The translations under genes and the position numbers were made by a program. This document shows, piece by piece, positions 1 to 10,741 of a DNA stretch of 64,000 nt. Numbering within the stretch: the first letter of the stretch is position 1; each line of letters opens with the position of its first letter. The notes under the pieces were generated by a model. It had not been told where the DNA came from. It ran no database searches and worked only from the letters and a program-made list of their open reading frames with translations. Source of the DNA: Nissolia schottii (Eukaryota; Streptophyta; Magnoliopsida; Fabales; Fabaceae); assembly GCA_003254905.1 (NCBI GenBank), contig QANU01063326.1, positions 62,001-126,000 on the forward strand. Direction: 5' to 3'.

Positions 1-1512
1 GCTTTTAAGGCACAAAGCTCAATCTACTTTGTGGGCCAGGATCCATGTATTAGGCTATTTTAGGCTAAACCCATTGTAGCGGGTCATCATTAGGTCGGAA
101 TTATAATTTGAACATGAACTTCAGATTAACAGCTATAGAAATTTTGATATTGTATAATAATCCGTCTCACTATTTTTAGAATATTTTTTTTCTTTTAGTC
201 GAATTTATTTTCGAAAGTTATACAAATCAGCTATGCTATTTAGCAGGACAAAAATCCTGTACGAATTTGCTCGACAACAAATGTGGCCAATAAAAATCTA
301 AGTGTTGATCAGAAAAACCAAAAGAAAGAGAGTGAGAAGGAAAGTTACATTTACCTTAAACCCTAGCTACAAATGATTTGTCTGTACAAATTAACTTGAT
401 GTACGACTACAAACATGGAACCAAACAACCCCGGGACATAACTGAAGCGAATTTGGGTATCCAACGTTTTTTATTTCCTTTTTATAGATGAATATTGTTT
501 TGGACAAAACGGCCCAATCAATATTGAGTGTACCTACTTTTGTTTTTGGATGAAGATGGCCTGTGTACCCAATATTTGTCGAAATACTCTCGTATTTTTG
601 TGAATATACTTGAACCAAATTTGTAAAATAAATAAAAGTGGCGAACAAGTTTTCTAAGATTCTAAAAAATTACACTTATGGGCAAGGAATATACAGCAGC
701 TTCCTTTTTTTTTGTTACTGTATACTGCAGCTTCTATTTCCCTTGTTTCCATTTCTCATTAGTTGGGCCTTCTATCATTGGGCTACTTTCAGTAGGTTGC
801 AAAAGTAGGGTTAATTATGGAATTAGAGTTTAATTTAACCTTGAAGAACTAATGTAATAACAAAAACTTCTAGAGAATTATCAAATATGATTGATACAAT
901 TGATAAAAAAACATAACTTATATCTAAAAAAAATGTGGGCTTGATTTTTGTTACTAATGTGAGGATCATGCTCCAAGAACTTAATAGTATGGTGGAATGA
1001 CATTATCAAACCCACTTGTAAAAAAAAAACGTTTAAATAATTAATATAGTGAAAGATATAAAATTGGAGTTATGTCAGGCTTCCATGTTGCATTCTGGGT
1101 TAAAAAAAATTGTACAGTAAAATGGTATAAAAAAATAGAAAAATGTGGTACTTTTAAATAACATAATAAAATGTGGTAATTTCTCATAAATTGCTACCAA
1201 GTGTGGTGATTTAAAAATAATAATAAATATTAATTTATTAAAATAAATAATAATAATAATAATAATAGAAAAAAATCCATAAATTATCATAAGATGAAAA
1301 AGAAAGAAAAAAAAAGGAAGAAACGTTTATATCAAATAAGATAAGTAATAAATGAGGATAAAAAGGAACATCAAGATAGCATATGAAGGCGATCTAAAAC
1401 AGAGAAATTTGAAGATATAACATTTTCACTTTAAACAGCACTGTCCAAATGAACAAATAACAACGGATGATGAAACGTTACTCGCAAAGATACTGCTTCA
1501 ACCCAAAGGACG

Positions 1513-1514
<2 letters not shown>
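1..1514. other. Intergenic, no gene recognised
   Basis: AT-rich sequence with no recognisable coding region. The short ORFs here have no family resemblance and no supporting splice context. An A/T-simple tract (TAA/AAT repeats) lies around 1215-1270. Confidence 0.6.

Positions 1515-1553
<39 letters not shown>
1515..1553. repeat. (CT)n microsatellite
   Basis: Uninterrupted CT dinucleotide run of about 39 bases. It produces a Ser-Leu repeat in a spurious plus-strand ORF. It lies downstream of the proline-rich protein gene, which is on the opposite strand. Confidence 0.95.
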
Positions 1554-1558
<5 letters not shown>

Positions 1559-1746
1559 TGATACAAAAACCAAGGAATTATATCAGTTAAATCCATTCGT
1601 AATTATTATAGACATATATGTGTTTATTTTGCAGCAGCAAAAGGGAGCGGAGAATCTTCAAGCGGGCTCCAGAAACCCCCTAAAGCTAGCTTTATTAATT
1701 ATTCTCTTGACAACAGAAAGGAATTGCAGTGCAGTGCAGTGCAGGT

Positions 1747-2649
1747 TCAGGCGACCTCGTGGCCCTCAACACGTTCCTTGAGATGGTAGCCTTCGCCGAA
1801 CGGCTTCTTGGTGAGGGAAAGGCGCACCCCTGGATCGTGGTGCGAGCAGGAAGCGTGGTACAGCAACGAATTATTGACGCACTGCACGTTGCTGTTCATG
1901 TACGCAGACATTGGCAGCGACGTCTCCGCTCTCCCTTCCCCGCCTCCCGTGCTCTCCAATTCCTCGCCGCCCTTCTTGTGCTCCTGCTTCTTTTGGGATT
2001 GGACCAGTTCCATGTACGCTCCCCTGTTTTCCCCTGCAATCGTTATCACTCTCATGCCGGACTCCTCCGAATCCGAAACCTTCTTGTGGACCCCTTTCTC
2101 CTTCGCCTCCGCCGAAACGTGTTTCCCTTGCTGGGGATGGCTCCTGTGCTCCCCTCTTTCCCCGTTCACCCAGTGCCTCGCCTTGTCAACGCTCTTCTGA
2201 ACCAGCACGGTTTTGGGCTCTGCCTCCGTGGGGATCCTGGCCTCGCTCCTCGCCTGGGAAGGCGGGAGTGTCAGCGGGGACGGCGGGGGAGCAGAAGGGG
2301 TCAGCTTCGGTGACTGCCTTGGGCTAGCTTGCTTGATTGTTCGAGGGGATTGAGGAGAAGAAGGTGCAGAGTATCTGTGCTGCTGAACTGGAGATGATGG
2401 AGCGGATACTCTGACATCAGATGGGACGAGGCGGAGCGCAGGTTCCGGTGCTGCCGGCGGGGTTGGATCTCGAGGCTGAGTTAGAGGCGATGGCGGTGCT
2501 GAAGCAGTCCTGAATGTGGGAAGAGACATGAAAGGGCGTGGCTCTGGAGGAGGGGGGGCGGGGGCAGGGGTAGAGGGAGGTGGAGGGACGGTGGCGGCGC
2601 GAATGGAGCCTAAACGGAACCATGGACGAACTGGGGGTTGGTTAGCCAT
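1747..2649 (-). CDS. Proline-rich protein, gp1-like annotation family
   Basis: Intronless, 300 aa from the chosen start (MANQPP...). The N-terminal half is rich in Pro/Ser/Ala, with PPPPSTPAP-like and SPxxS repeats. It is followed by a charged segment (KTVLVQKSVDK; GMRVITIAGENRGAYMELV) and a conserved C-terminal block (AYMNSNVQCVNNSLLYHASC, then SHHDPGVRLSL and KPFGEGYHLK). Plant proteins with this architecture are often labelled 'vegetative cell wall protein gp1-like', but I see no signal peptide, so a cell-wall location is doubtful; the molecular role is unknown. The frame is open 27 codons further upstream to an ATG at 2730, but a TATA box at about 2754-2761 puts transcription start near 2725, which favours 2649 with a roughly 75-nt leader. 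Large plus-strand ORFs over this locus are shadows of its GC-rich codons. Confidence 0.85.
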   Translation of the reverse strand: MANQPPVRPWFRLGSIRAATVPPPPSTPAPAPPPPEPRPFMSLPTFRTASAPPSPLTQPRDPTPPAAPEPALRLVPSDVRVSAPSSPVQQHRYSAPSSPQSPRTIKQASPRQSPKLTPSAPPPSPLTLPPSQARSEARIPTEAEPKTVLVQKSVDKARHWVNGERGEHRSHPQQGKHVSAEAKEKGVHKKVSDSEESGMRVITIAGENRGAYMELVQSQKKQEHKKGGEELESTGGGEGRAETSLPMSAYMNSNVQCVNNSLLYHASCSHHDPGVRLSLTKKPFGEGYHLKERVEGHEVA

Positions 2650-2753
2650 GACGGCCTTTTGGAAAGAGGTCGAGGATGGATGGGGAGAATGAACGAATGG
2701 ATTTGAGGATGAAGCTAGCAATGAGCACAAAATAATATGTCACACGCTCATGT

Positions 2754-2761
2754 TATTTATA
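2754..2761 (-). promoter_or_regulatory. TATA box of the proline-rich protein gene
   Basis: The minus strand reads TATAAATA about 105 bases upstream of the chosen ATG (2649) and only about 25 bases upstream of the alternative ATG (2730). The spacing supports the downstream start. Confidence 0.6.
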
Positions 2762-4402
2762 GATCCCAATACATAAACCTCTTATGAGAATGAGTAAGGG
2801 AAATGCAATTACTTGTCTTAGGTTGAAACAAAAAGGGAATTCTGAATAGACCAATGCCAGTTGGGAGACATGCCCTACTGCAGCAAAAAATTAAAAAGCA
2901 CACAAAATGGGGTAAGCATCCGATTCAATTCACAGAGTAAGGTTGGTATCTGCTGTTGAGTACTTTGGAATTTACTTTGGAATGTTGCCCACAATCTCTG
3001 CTCTCATACACTTACTTGCGTAGCTCACCTCAAATGTCAATGCCACTGATCTTGGAACCTTAGGGCAATGTTTGTGTACAGATTCGTAGACATATACATA
3101 TAAAGTAAAAGGACAACAATAGTATTACTAAATACTAACATCAATGCTGTTTCTACACTAAATATAGTGAAACACTATATACCCTGTATGGGAGAGAAGA
3201 AAAAAAAAAAACAAAATTGTTGTAGTTAGACGACAATAATGTAGGTGCATATGACATCAATGGATGACATCAACGTAATTATTTTTCAATTTTTTTAATA
3301 TATTATTTCTCAATCAAATCACACACTTTTTTCATTGTGTGGTATTGTCTCTCATACTCTCTCTCCTCTAATCTCACTTACGTACCAACGTAATAGAATT
3401 ACGTATCAACATAACCGAAATAGATATTAACATAATAACGATAGGCAACAACATCAACTTGATATATTTTTTTTCTCTCCATCACGTGAGACTCTTTCTC
3501 CTTTTCTCTCATTTTCTCATTCTAACGTAAGACGTGAGTATTAACATAATAAAAATAAATATAAACATAATGAAAATAGGCAGCACCATATTATAAATGT
3601 ATATCAACATTTATAAAAAAAAAATTTAGAAAAAACGTTGATGCATTTTTTTTATATTGATGCCTATTGTCAATACATATTTATATTATGTTGATACCCA
3701 CGTTTTTTAGAAACAAAGAGCAAAAAAGAGTGTGATTAAATAGAAAGAGAGTGATTGAATTTTTTATTGTATTTGAGGTCTCACTGAAGACCATTTTCAT
3801 GGTATTTTTTAGGGTGTTAAATAGTGTAATATAAAAATAGAATTATTGAATTATTAATAAGGATTTTAATTCAAACATTGTAGTTTTTATTCCTAGTTTG
3901 TTAGTTTATTTAAGTTGTCCTATGTAACTTACTTGCTCAGTTTAATAAATTGGCCGACACAATTAAGTTAACCAACCTTTCTATACAAAACTTCTTTGGA
4001 TCTCTCTTAGTTGGGGGATTATAGTATCCTTCATGAACATTTCCATGCACAACGGTCACCTTGTGTTTTACGGTCTGTGTTTATTGTCTTGCTTCCGACT
4101 TTGCTTGCGGAGTTAGTGAGGTAGCGATACTCTCTTTAACTTGCTCCTTTTTCCCTTCTTTCCTTAGCTTTTCAAGATGCCTTCATGGGCCTAATTCCCC
4201 TTCCTTTAATGTACGTAACGGAGGTGCCAATATGGTGTGGTCTAATCTCTAACGTGAACGTTGACTCAAGCTATATCCTATTTCAGCGATTGACAAGAAA
4301 AGAACTTATACATAAACCAGAGGGTAAGGTGTGGGTCCTTTCCTTTGTAATTGGTTTCTTTGGTGCCGTCAATCTGTTACTTATACAGATTTTTATGTAT
4401 TC

Positions 4403-4553
4403 AATGGTTAACATGTGGTGACCTTGTGTACGCAGTTATTCTTGCTGGGAGACTCACCCGCCATAGCTAGGTGTGCGACTCAGGTCGACCTAGATTAGTC
4501 AAGGTTAAGCCTTGGATACTGGGCAGACAACCTAAAAAATGGTTCACATATGG
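4403..4553 (+). mobile_element. 5'-truncated SINE copy with diverged flanking duplication
   Basis: The core (about 4419-4537) matches, in opposite orientation, the 3' two thirds of the full SINE at 32.05-32.24 kb: shared blocks are GGGAGACTCACCCG, GATTAGTCAAGG, CCTTGGATACTGGGCAG and CAACCTAAAAAA. The tRNA-like head with the A and B boxes is missing. Flanks AATGGTTAACATGTGG (4403-4418) and AATGGTTCACATATGG (4538-4553) agree at 14 of 16 positions and look like an aged target-site duplication. Confidence 0.75.
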
Positions 4554-5479
4554 CTTCTCTTACTTTAATTAGAGAATGCATTATTATTAAGGTTTCAAAA
4601 TAGTCCCTGTGTGTGTATATATATATACTTCTACACGTACACCAAAAAAATATATATCATTCATACAATATATACTTATATACATAAAATTTGTGTTTTA
4701 ATGTTTGTAATGTTTGTGCACTTAATTAAGTATAATTGAGAATATCATCTATAAGTTTGTAATGTTTGTGCAATTATGAGAATAAAGTTTGTGTATTATT
4801 AATGGTGTATATATGGGTGTATAAAATTGGGTGTACCTATAACATTTTTGTTAAAAAAATATTTCAACAGATAATGTTCGCATGAAGGACCATGCTGTCT
4901 TCCACTTTGATACTTTAATTTTGTGAAGCACCCCATCTTCATGTTCACTGATAGAAAAAAAACGCGGTTTCCATTTGTTCTACCGAAACTAAATAAATAA
5001 TATATTCGTCATAGTCGCCGTTGAGTGGCCATTAATTTAATTGCGACAGGAGAATATTTACCATGACCGAGAATTTATTCATATATGTGAAATGATATAT
5101 TAACGGTCTAAAATTGGTCACAACTAGCAACCACACTAATTCATGAGATCCAACTACACGTACAAATAGAATAATGTTACTATGGGGATCACTTCCCTTA
5201 TACCATATTAAGAAAATGTGAATTTTATGATATATTGTGAGAAAAATTATAAGATGTTTACACTTTTTTAAGTGATTTAAATAATATTTTTTACGTTATG
5301 GTGACAATTTTGTGAGATAATGTTGGTACAATCTCTCTTATAAAGTGTGAGGTCCACTTAGACTAATCATGACGATGGATTTCACTCATTTGTCTAATGA
5401 ACTCAAAGATCAATTCAAACTAAACTAAGAATGTAAGTGATCCAGGTTAGATTTACAATTTTTCAACCCAGTCGAGTCA

Positions 5480-5557
5480 AAAAATTAATTACACCCTTGT
5501 GTAATTGATAGATTTTTGCCGTAAATTTGGTCGCAAAACGTTGTTTTTATTGTAGTG
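5480..5557. mobile_element. CACTA transposon terminus (remnant)
   Basis: The reverse complement of the end reads CACTACAATAAAAACAACG and continues into GCGAC/TTTGCGG-type subterminal motifs. The same motifs recur near 10.55-10.68 kb. No transposase is visible and only one end is evident. Confidence 0.55.
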
Positions 5558-5906
5558 CTATTTTCCTATTAAAAAATCATGGTAGAGCATTGGGGTTGTC
5601 AACAAAAAACCCAGAAAACCCAACAAAAAAAGGTACAGGCCCAAGTAATGTATTAAATTAGGAATTGGGAATATGTATATAAAATAAGGGTGCTTGAATT
5701 GAAGCCTCTGAAATTTGAAAAGTTATTATATCCTGCCAAATAACAAGGTCGGAGCAACCATTTAAATGATCTGAATGCAAGAGCTTAATTTATTTATATC
5801 TCATAACTAAGAATGGTGTGATACAATTATTTAAGCGGTACAAGGGTGAGATGGGAAATGCCAAAATTCGAACTATTTGACACAACCAGAAAGTAGCAAG
5901 TGACGT

Positions 5907-7357
5907 TCAAGGCCATTGTGTGAACTCAAACACTTTGAACACGATTTCAATCCCGGTGGGAATCTGCCACACAAAGAGAAGAACATTTACGGCATTCAAC
6001 GCAATGTGAAGATTTCTGGCCGTTTCGCTTCCTTTCTGCATCGATGGTACTAGAGCTGCTGCCAGTGCCCATAAGACGGTAATAGCTGGTGTGGGCAAAA
6101 AGTGACACAAGAAGATCGTCAGTCATTGCTAGAAATATTCCTAAATTATTCAAATGCAAAATTAGTCTTTACCTGCTCCAGCAAACAAATGTGGACCGGG
6201 AAAAAGCTTTCCTGTCCTGAACCAAGTGTTAACTCCTCCACCAACAGCCTCAAGCACCCCAAATCCTAGAAGTATGGATCCTGCATTGAAGTGTCTATCC
6301 CTATATGAACCTTTCAGCAGCTCTTTCCTCTCCTGAATATTATCAGTGTAGCCATTAGCCAATTAAATTAGTCACATACTCTCTCCGTCCGCCCACTTCA
6401 CTTCTGAATTTTAGATACATTATTGACTCAATATATCTAGAAGCAATTTGTATCCATACACATATTAAGTCAAGAATTAAAATTAAGGCTACACTACGTT
6501 AGAGATGTACATTGTTTTGGTCTGGCATACCTTGCCAATTTAATTCCTTCTACATTGTCAATTATCTAGCGTGGCATTGGCATGTGTAATGCAGAAATTG
6601 GAATATACCTACCTCAGTAAGTTGCTGGATTTTGAGTTCAACGGGTGATGGGGGTGCCTCCACTGGTTTCCCGTCGGGGGTAACAGCTGCAGGTTTGACT
6701 TGTTTCTTGAGCTCATTGATCTCATTCTGAATAGTCCTCACTCGCCGCCATTGCCACCCCAAATACCCTGCCCACAATGTATAGAAGAACAACCCACCCA
6801 GCACAATTGGGTGTATCAGAGCAAATGTCCTTCCCTCCAATATCCCAAACTCCCCATTAACAGCAATTGCATCCTGTGTACGTGTTAACCAACAAGAGTT
6901 TAATTATGACAAACAAACTAACAATTTGCAGATTTGTTACCCACTAAATAATTCACAACAAAATAATTCGCATCTAAATCGAAAGCAAAATGTCCATTAA
7001 CTTGCTCAAAAATGAAAATCCGTAGGTGTTATCTACGGAAAAAATTCGTAGCAAATTCTCGCAGCTATTTCAGTACTGTATCTTAGTAGTGAAAAAAAAG
7101 GGGAATTGTAGATTAATTCTTGCCTTGGGTTGTAATAAGAATGGAAGTGTGATTGCGGAGAGGGAAAGAGAAGCGTGTTGGAGGGCATTATGGATATGTT
7201 GAGGATGCGGAGGATCTTCTTTTGGAGTATTCAATCTAGCGGAGATGGAATTATAAGGGAGTGGAACATGTTTTGGGGTTGGTGAATGGCGTGTTGTAGG
7301 CTTGCAATGAAGATTTGGAAGCTTCAGAAAACTGAGCGTGGCGGCCATACTCTGCAT
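5907..7357 (-). CDS. DUF4079-family plastid membrane protein, four exons
   Basis: Exons on the minus strand: 7357-7124, 6873-6613, 6332-6173 and 6085-5907; spliced length 277 aa. Introns 2 and 3 are GT-AG; intron 1 appears to use a GC donor (AAG|GCAAGA at 7123-7118), because only that junction joins frame 0 to the conserved ...NGEFGILEGRTFALIHP block. The N-terminus (first ~70 residues, Ser/Pro/His-rich, few acidic residues) looks like a chloroplast transit peptide; a second Met three codons in (7348) could be the start. About four membrane segments follow: FALIHPIVLGGLFFYTLW, FNAGSILLGFGVLEAVGGG, AITVLWALAAALVPSM and LNAVNVLLFVWQIPTGIEIV, with a charged loop (NEINELKKQVKP) between the first two. 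This family is shared by cyanobacteria and plants; its biochemical role is not known to me. The family call is firm, the exact start less so. Confidence 0.85.
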
Positions 7358-10300
7358 TCGAGAGAGTTCAGAGCAGTGATGGAGAAATGCAAGACAAGGT
7401 TGAGAATGAATTGAAGGTCATTGTTCATTCAGGATAAGGAACTTCAACTTCCAGATGCTACAGCCATTCACTGTGCTTTCTTTCTTTGGGGAAATAAAAA
7501 AGAGAAAAGAAAAGAAAAAGAACGTGTATCAAATCCAATTTTTATTTAATTGATCTAAATTCTCAAGTTTGATAATTGATTTACGGGAAAATACCCCTTT
7601 AGTTGTTTTTTAGACTTTTACTCGGTGTTTTATTTGATCACTGATATAAATAGATGATTTTTTAGTTATCTTATGAAATAAATATCTTATAATATATAAT
7701 TTAACTATTTTTACAACTAGATATCATAGAGTGACTATTAAGTCTTCATTTAACCATTCCTCTCTTTTACTCATCACTCCCTCCCTATTGAAATCATTGA
7801 TGACTATCCTCCCCTGCTCAAAAAACGGCGTTCCTCTATTTGGTCATTGATTTAATACTCGATGTCATATTTAGTCCTTGACTTTTTTCGTCATTACTCT
7901 TGTTAGATTCTCCATCCAATGGGGTTATGGACGGATGGATTAACAAGGGCAACAAATGAAAAATGTTAAGAACTATTTTGACACTTTATTTATATCAAAT
8001 ATTAAATAGGACATTGAATAAAAGTCTAGGAACTAGACAAAGTATTTCCCCTTCATTTATAAACCAATTTACATCATTACATATCAAATCAATTTAGTTT
8101 ACAATCAAGTCTTTGTTGGTTTAAGTAGTTCGATATTTATTTCCCTTAAATAGAGTTTTGAATTTGAGTCTTTTGGATTAAAAATAGTAGTGCTGATAGA
8201 ATTTTAGGGTTATGTTATTTGCACTAAATTAAGTTTGAGACATTGTGCCGATGCATATATGTTATTAGACATGATTTTTTTTGAGGTGTGAACTCCATTA
8301 AAATTTTATCCAATAATAAATATATGTATGCCATTATTGTGTCCTATACACTAAATGAATATAAATAACATTTTCAAACTTTTATTCTATGAAAAACCCC
8401 AATTATTAAAAACGAAGTTCACCGAATTGATAATTTATTAAAATGAAATTAAGAGTTTTTCCATTATTCTCCAATGAGCCAATCTTATTAGAATAAAATC
8501 AATTAGTGTCCAATAGACTGATGGACGATGGACAAGGCTACATGTGCTTGTGCTCACTCATATTAGAAAAGTATTAGGACAATTTTTTAATTCAGTCCTT
8601 TCAATTTTAAAATTCTCAATTCTTCTGTGTACTTGATCAATGGTAACTGCAATACAACTTTTGTCAATAGTTAGATTTGAATCCGATGCACCAAGGTTAG
8701 CAAATTGGCAGTTTAGCCACTAGACTTTCAATATGACTGAAAAAATCAAACTTCTGTCATTAACAAGATTTGAACTTGATAATTCAGTTTGAGAGAGCAC
8801 ACACGTGGACTATTAAACTACCAATGTTGTTGTAACATAATGTTGCAACCATTATGTATTGTCTATTTACTTATATGACTAAAAAAACAAATTTTTTTGA
8901 AAAAAAGAAACAAATAAAAATTTTAACAAGTTTAAAATAAGTTTAATAGTGTATTATTAATGAAAGATTTATTTTGTTAGTGAAAAATTAATAGATTAAG
9001 CGTATTTTGATTTGTGGTAAAGACACTTGTTTAGCTTGATGTGTTAATTTAAACTTTTGCTAGTGATAAAAGTTAAATTTTTTGAGTTATTTATTAGTAA
9101 CACATTTAGTGTGTGGAGTTGATCTAGAATTAAATATGGTTAATTTAAAAAATAAAATTTTTTCACTTTTAAAGCCTAACATTAATTATGAGACTTCTTA
9201 ATTAAAATTTAAACACGTTACTACTAATTTTTTTTTCTCTAAAAACAGTTATACACCTCTATTTGAAAAAATATATATATAAAGGGCTGCTTTTACTTCC
9301 ATTTCTTAACATGTTCCAAAATGTCAATTACAAAAGAATGATCAATTGGGCACTACATAGCTACTAGCTAGCTGGGCTAGTCTTGTGAGGATCAAATCTG
9401 GGATTGATCATGACATATCAACCCCATATATTTTTTATTTTTTTTTCCTCCAAAAGGTCAGATTTTTTGAAGCAAATGAGACGCGAACCTTGCTGTCACA
9501 TACATAGACACACAACAGAGACACACACTTGCAATTGGTTGAGTCACAATTTGCTTCGCTGACCTCCTAACAAGTTTACCATTCTAACCAATCATATCTC
9601 TTAACCACAATCATAAAGTACAATACATCTTTCATTGTTGCAAGATTACCACGCTTATTGGCAATCAAATCATCATTCTGATGTTTACTTACTTATCTAC
9701 ACGTTACGGCTAAGCTAATTAAACGATGAAACAGCGTCATTCTTAATTTTATTTTGTTTGCAATATCGTCGGCTTGTGTTTCCACCTAATATAAATGGAA
9801 AACATTATATATGTCACAATCCTGCAAGTCCGTCAGACATGTATCGATTCCTGCACATATTTATACAAGAATGTGTTTATAATTAACACAGCTGATTTCT
9901 CAACCGGCTCCTCAGCATGCATCTTTTCTTCCTGAATAACAGTGATCTACCGATGCTATGCATGTTACTACTTATCATTGGCACACATTAAGGTCATGAA
10001 CTTCTGGCCCCATGCCAATATCATTTTTTTTTCCCTCTCTCGTATGTACTATAAAAAACAATAATTAATTCTTTCGCATACCTGTAAGCCCATTTAAGGG
10101 AATAAATGTTGGTCACAAATTTTTAAAGTTATTCAATGCTTAAGACAAGTATTGAACTCTTAACACTTGGTTAAGAAATAAGAGAGCCCTTACCATCCCA
10201 TGCCACTATTCCTAAAAAAATTTACATTAATGTGAAAATTTTTTTAAGGGTGTTATTTTAACACTAGACTTGGTTTCTACCCTAAGTCTCTCTCTCATAA

Positions 10301-10549
10301 ATAAATGTTTTTAGAGTACTTGTTCACGATTCAATAAAATAAAAATTTTCATTGAAAAAATAAAAATATTGATATTTTAATACATTGAATACTCCAAAAA
10401 TTTTAAAACTTAACATTATTGAATGTTTAACCAGTGTCCTAGCTTCTCCAAAATAATATTCTAAATTATAAGTTTTAAAAAACATTTTTCTTTTTGAAAC
10501 TACTTAGGAGAAAAGCAAAATGGACACGAATCCTGTCCCCTGAAAATTT

Positions 10550-10679
10550 GTTTTCGACGAGCCCTTTATTGATAAGGCCATTTTTTTCATCGCAAATTCT
10601 GCCGCAAACCCTGTCTTTCACAGTAAATAGTGTATATTTATCATCGCAAATTTTGTCGCAATAAGTAGTTTTTATAGTA
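10550..10679. mobile_element. CACTA-type terminus (remnant)
   Basis: The reverse complement of the end reads CTACTATAAAAACTACTTAT and continues into repeated TTTGCGATGA / TTTGCGGCAGAA motifs. This matches the terminus at 5557 in layout (CTACaATAAAAAC followed by GCGAC and TTTGCGG units). Probably a decayed copy of the same family. Confidence 0.5.
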
Positions 10680-10714
10680 GAAGCAGATGTCCTAAGCAGT
10701 TAAAAGCATACATA

Positions 10715-10741
10715 TACATACATACATACATATATATATAN
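10715..10741. repeat. (CATA)n/(TA)n simple repeat ending in an N
   Basis: A short run of CATA then TA dinucleotides. Base 10741 is the only isolated N in the window, probably an unresolved repeat length. Confidence 0.8.

Larger units (their letters stand above)
2762..5906. other. Intergenic with repeat remnants
   Basis: No gene recognised. It contains a repeat-like segment with recurring ATCAACATAA-type motifs (about 3230-3790), a 5'-truncated SINE (about 4419-4537) and a CACTA-type terminus ending at 5557. ORFs at 4061-4421 encode short unrecognised peptides and I do not call them genes. Confidence 0.55.

Noticed and set aside
1467..1781. 104-aa plus-strand ORF with a Ser-Leu repeat
   Set aside because: The repeat is the translation of the (CT)n microsatellite and the rest has no recognisable domain.
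1729..2327. Several plus-strand ORFs of 130-194 aa over the proline-rich gene
   Set aside because: They are antisense to a GC-rich gene with conserved blocks; their products are Arg/Leu/Ser-biased with no family features.
6371..6420. TACTCTCTCCGTCCGCCCAC in a DUF4079 intron, resembling a Stowaway MITE end
   Set aside because: I could not find a matching inverted end, so it is not listed as an element.
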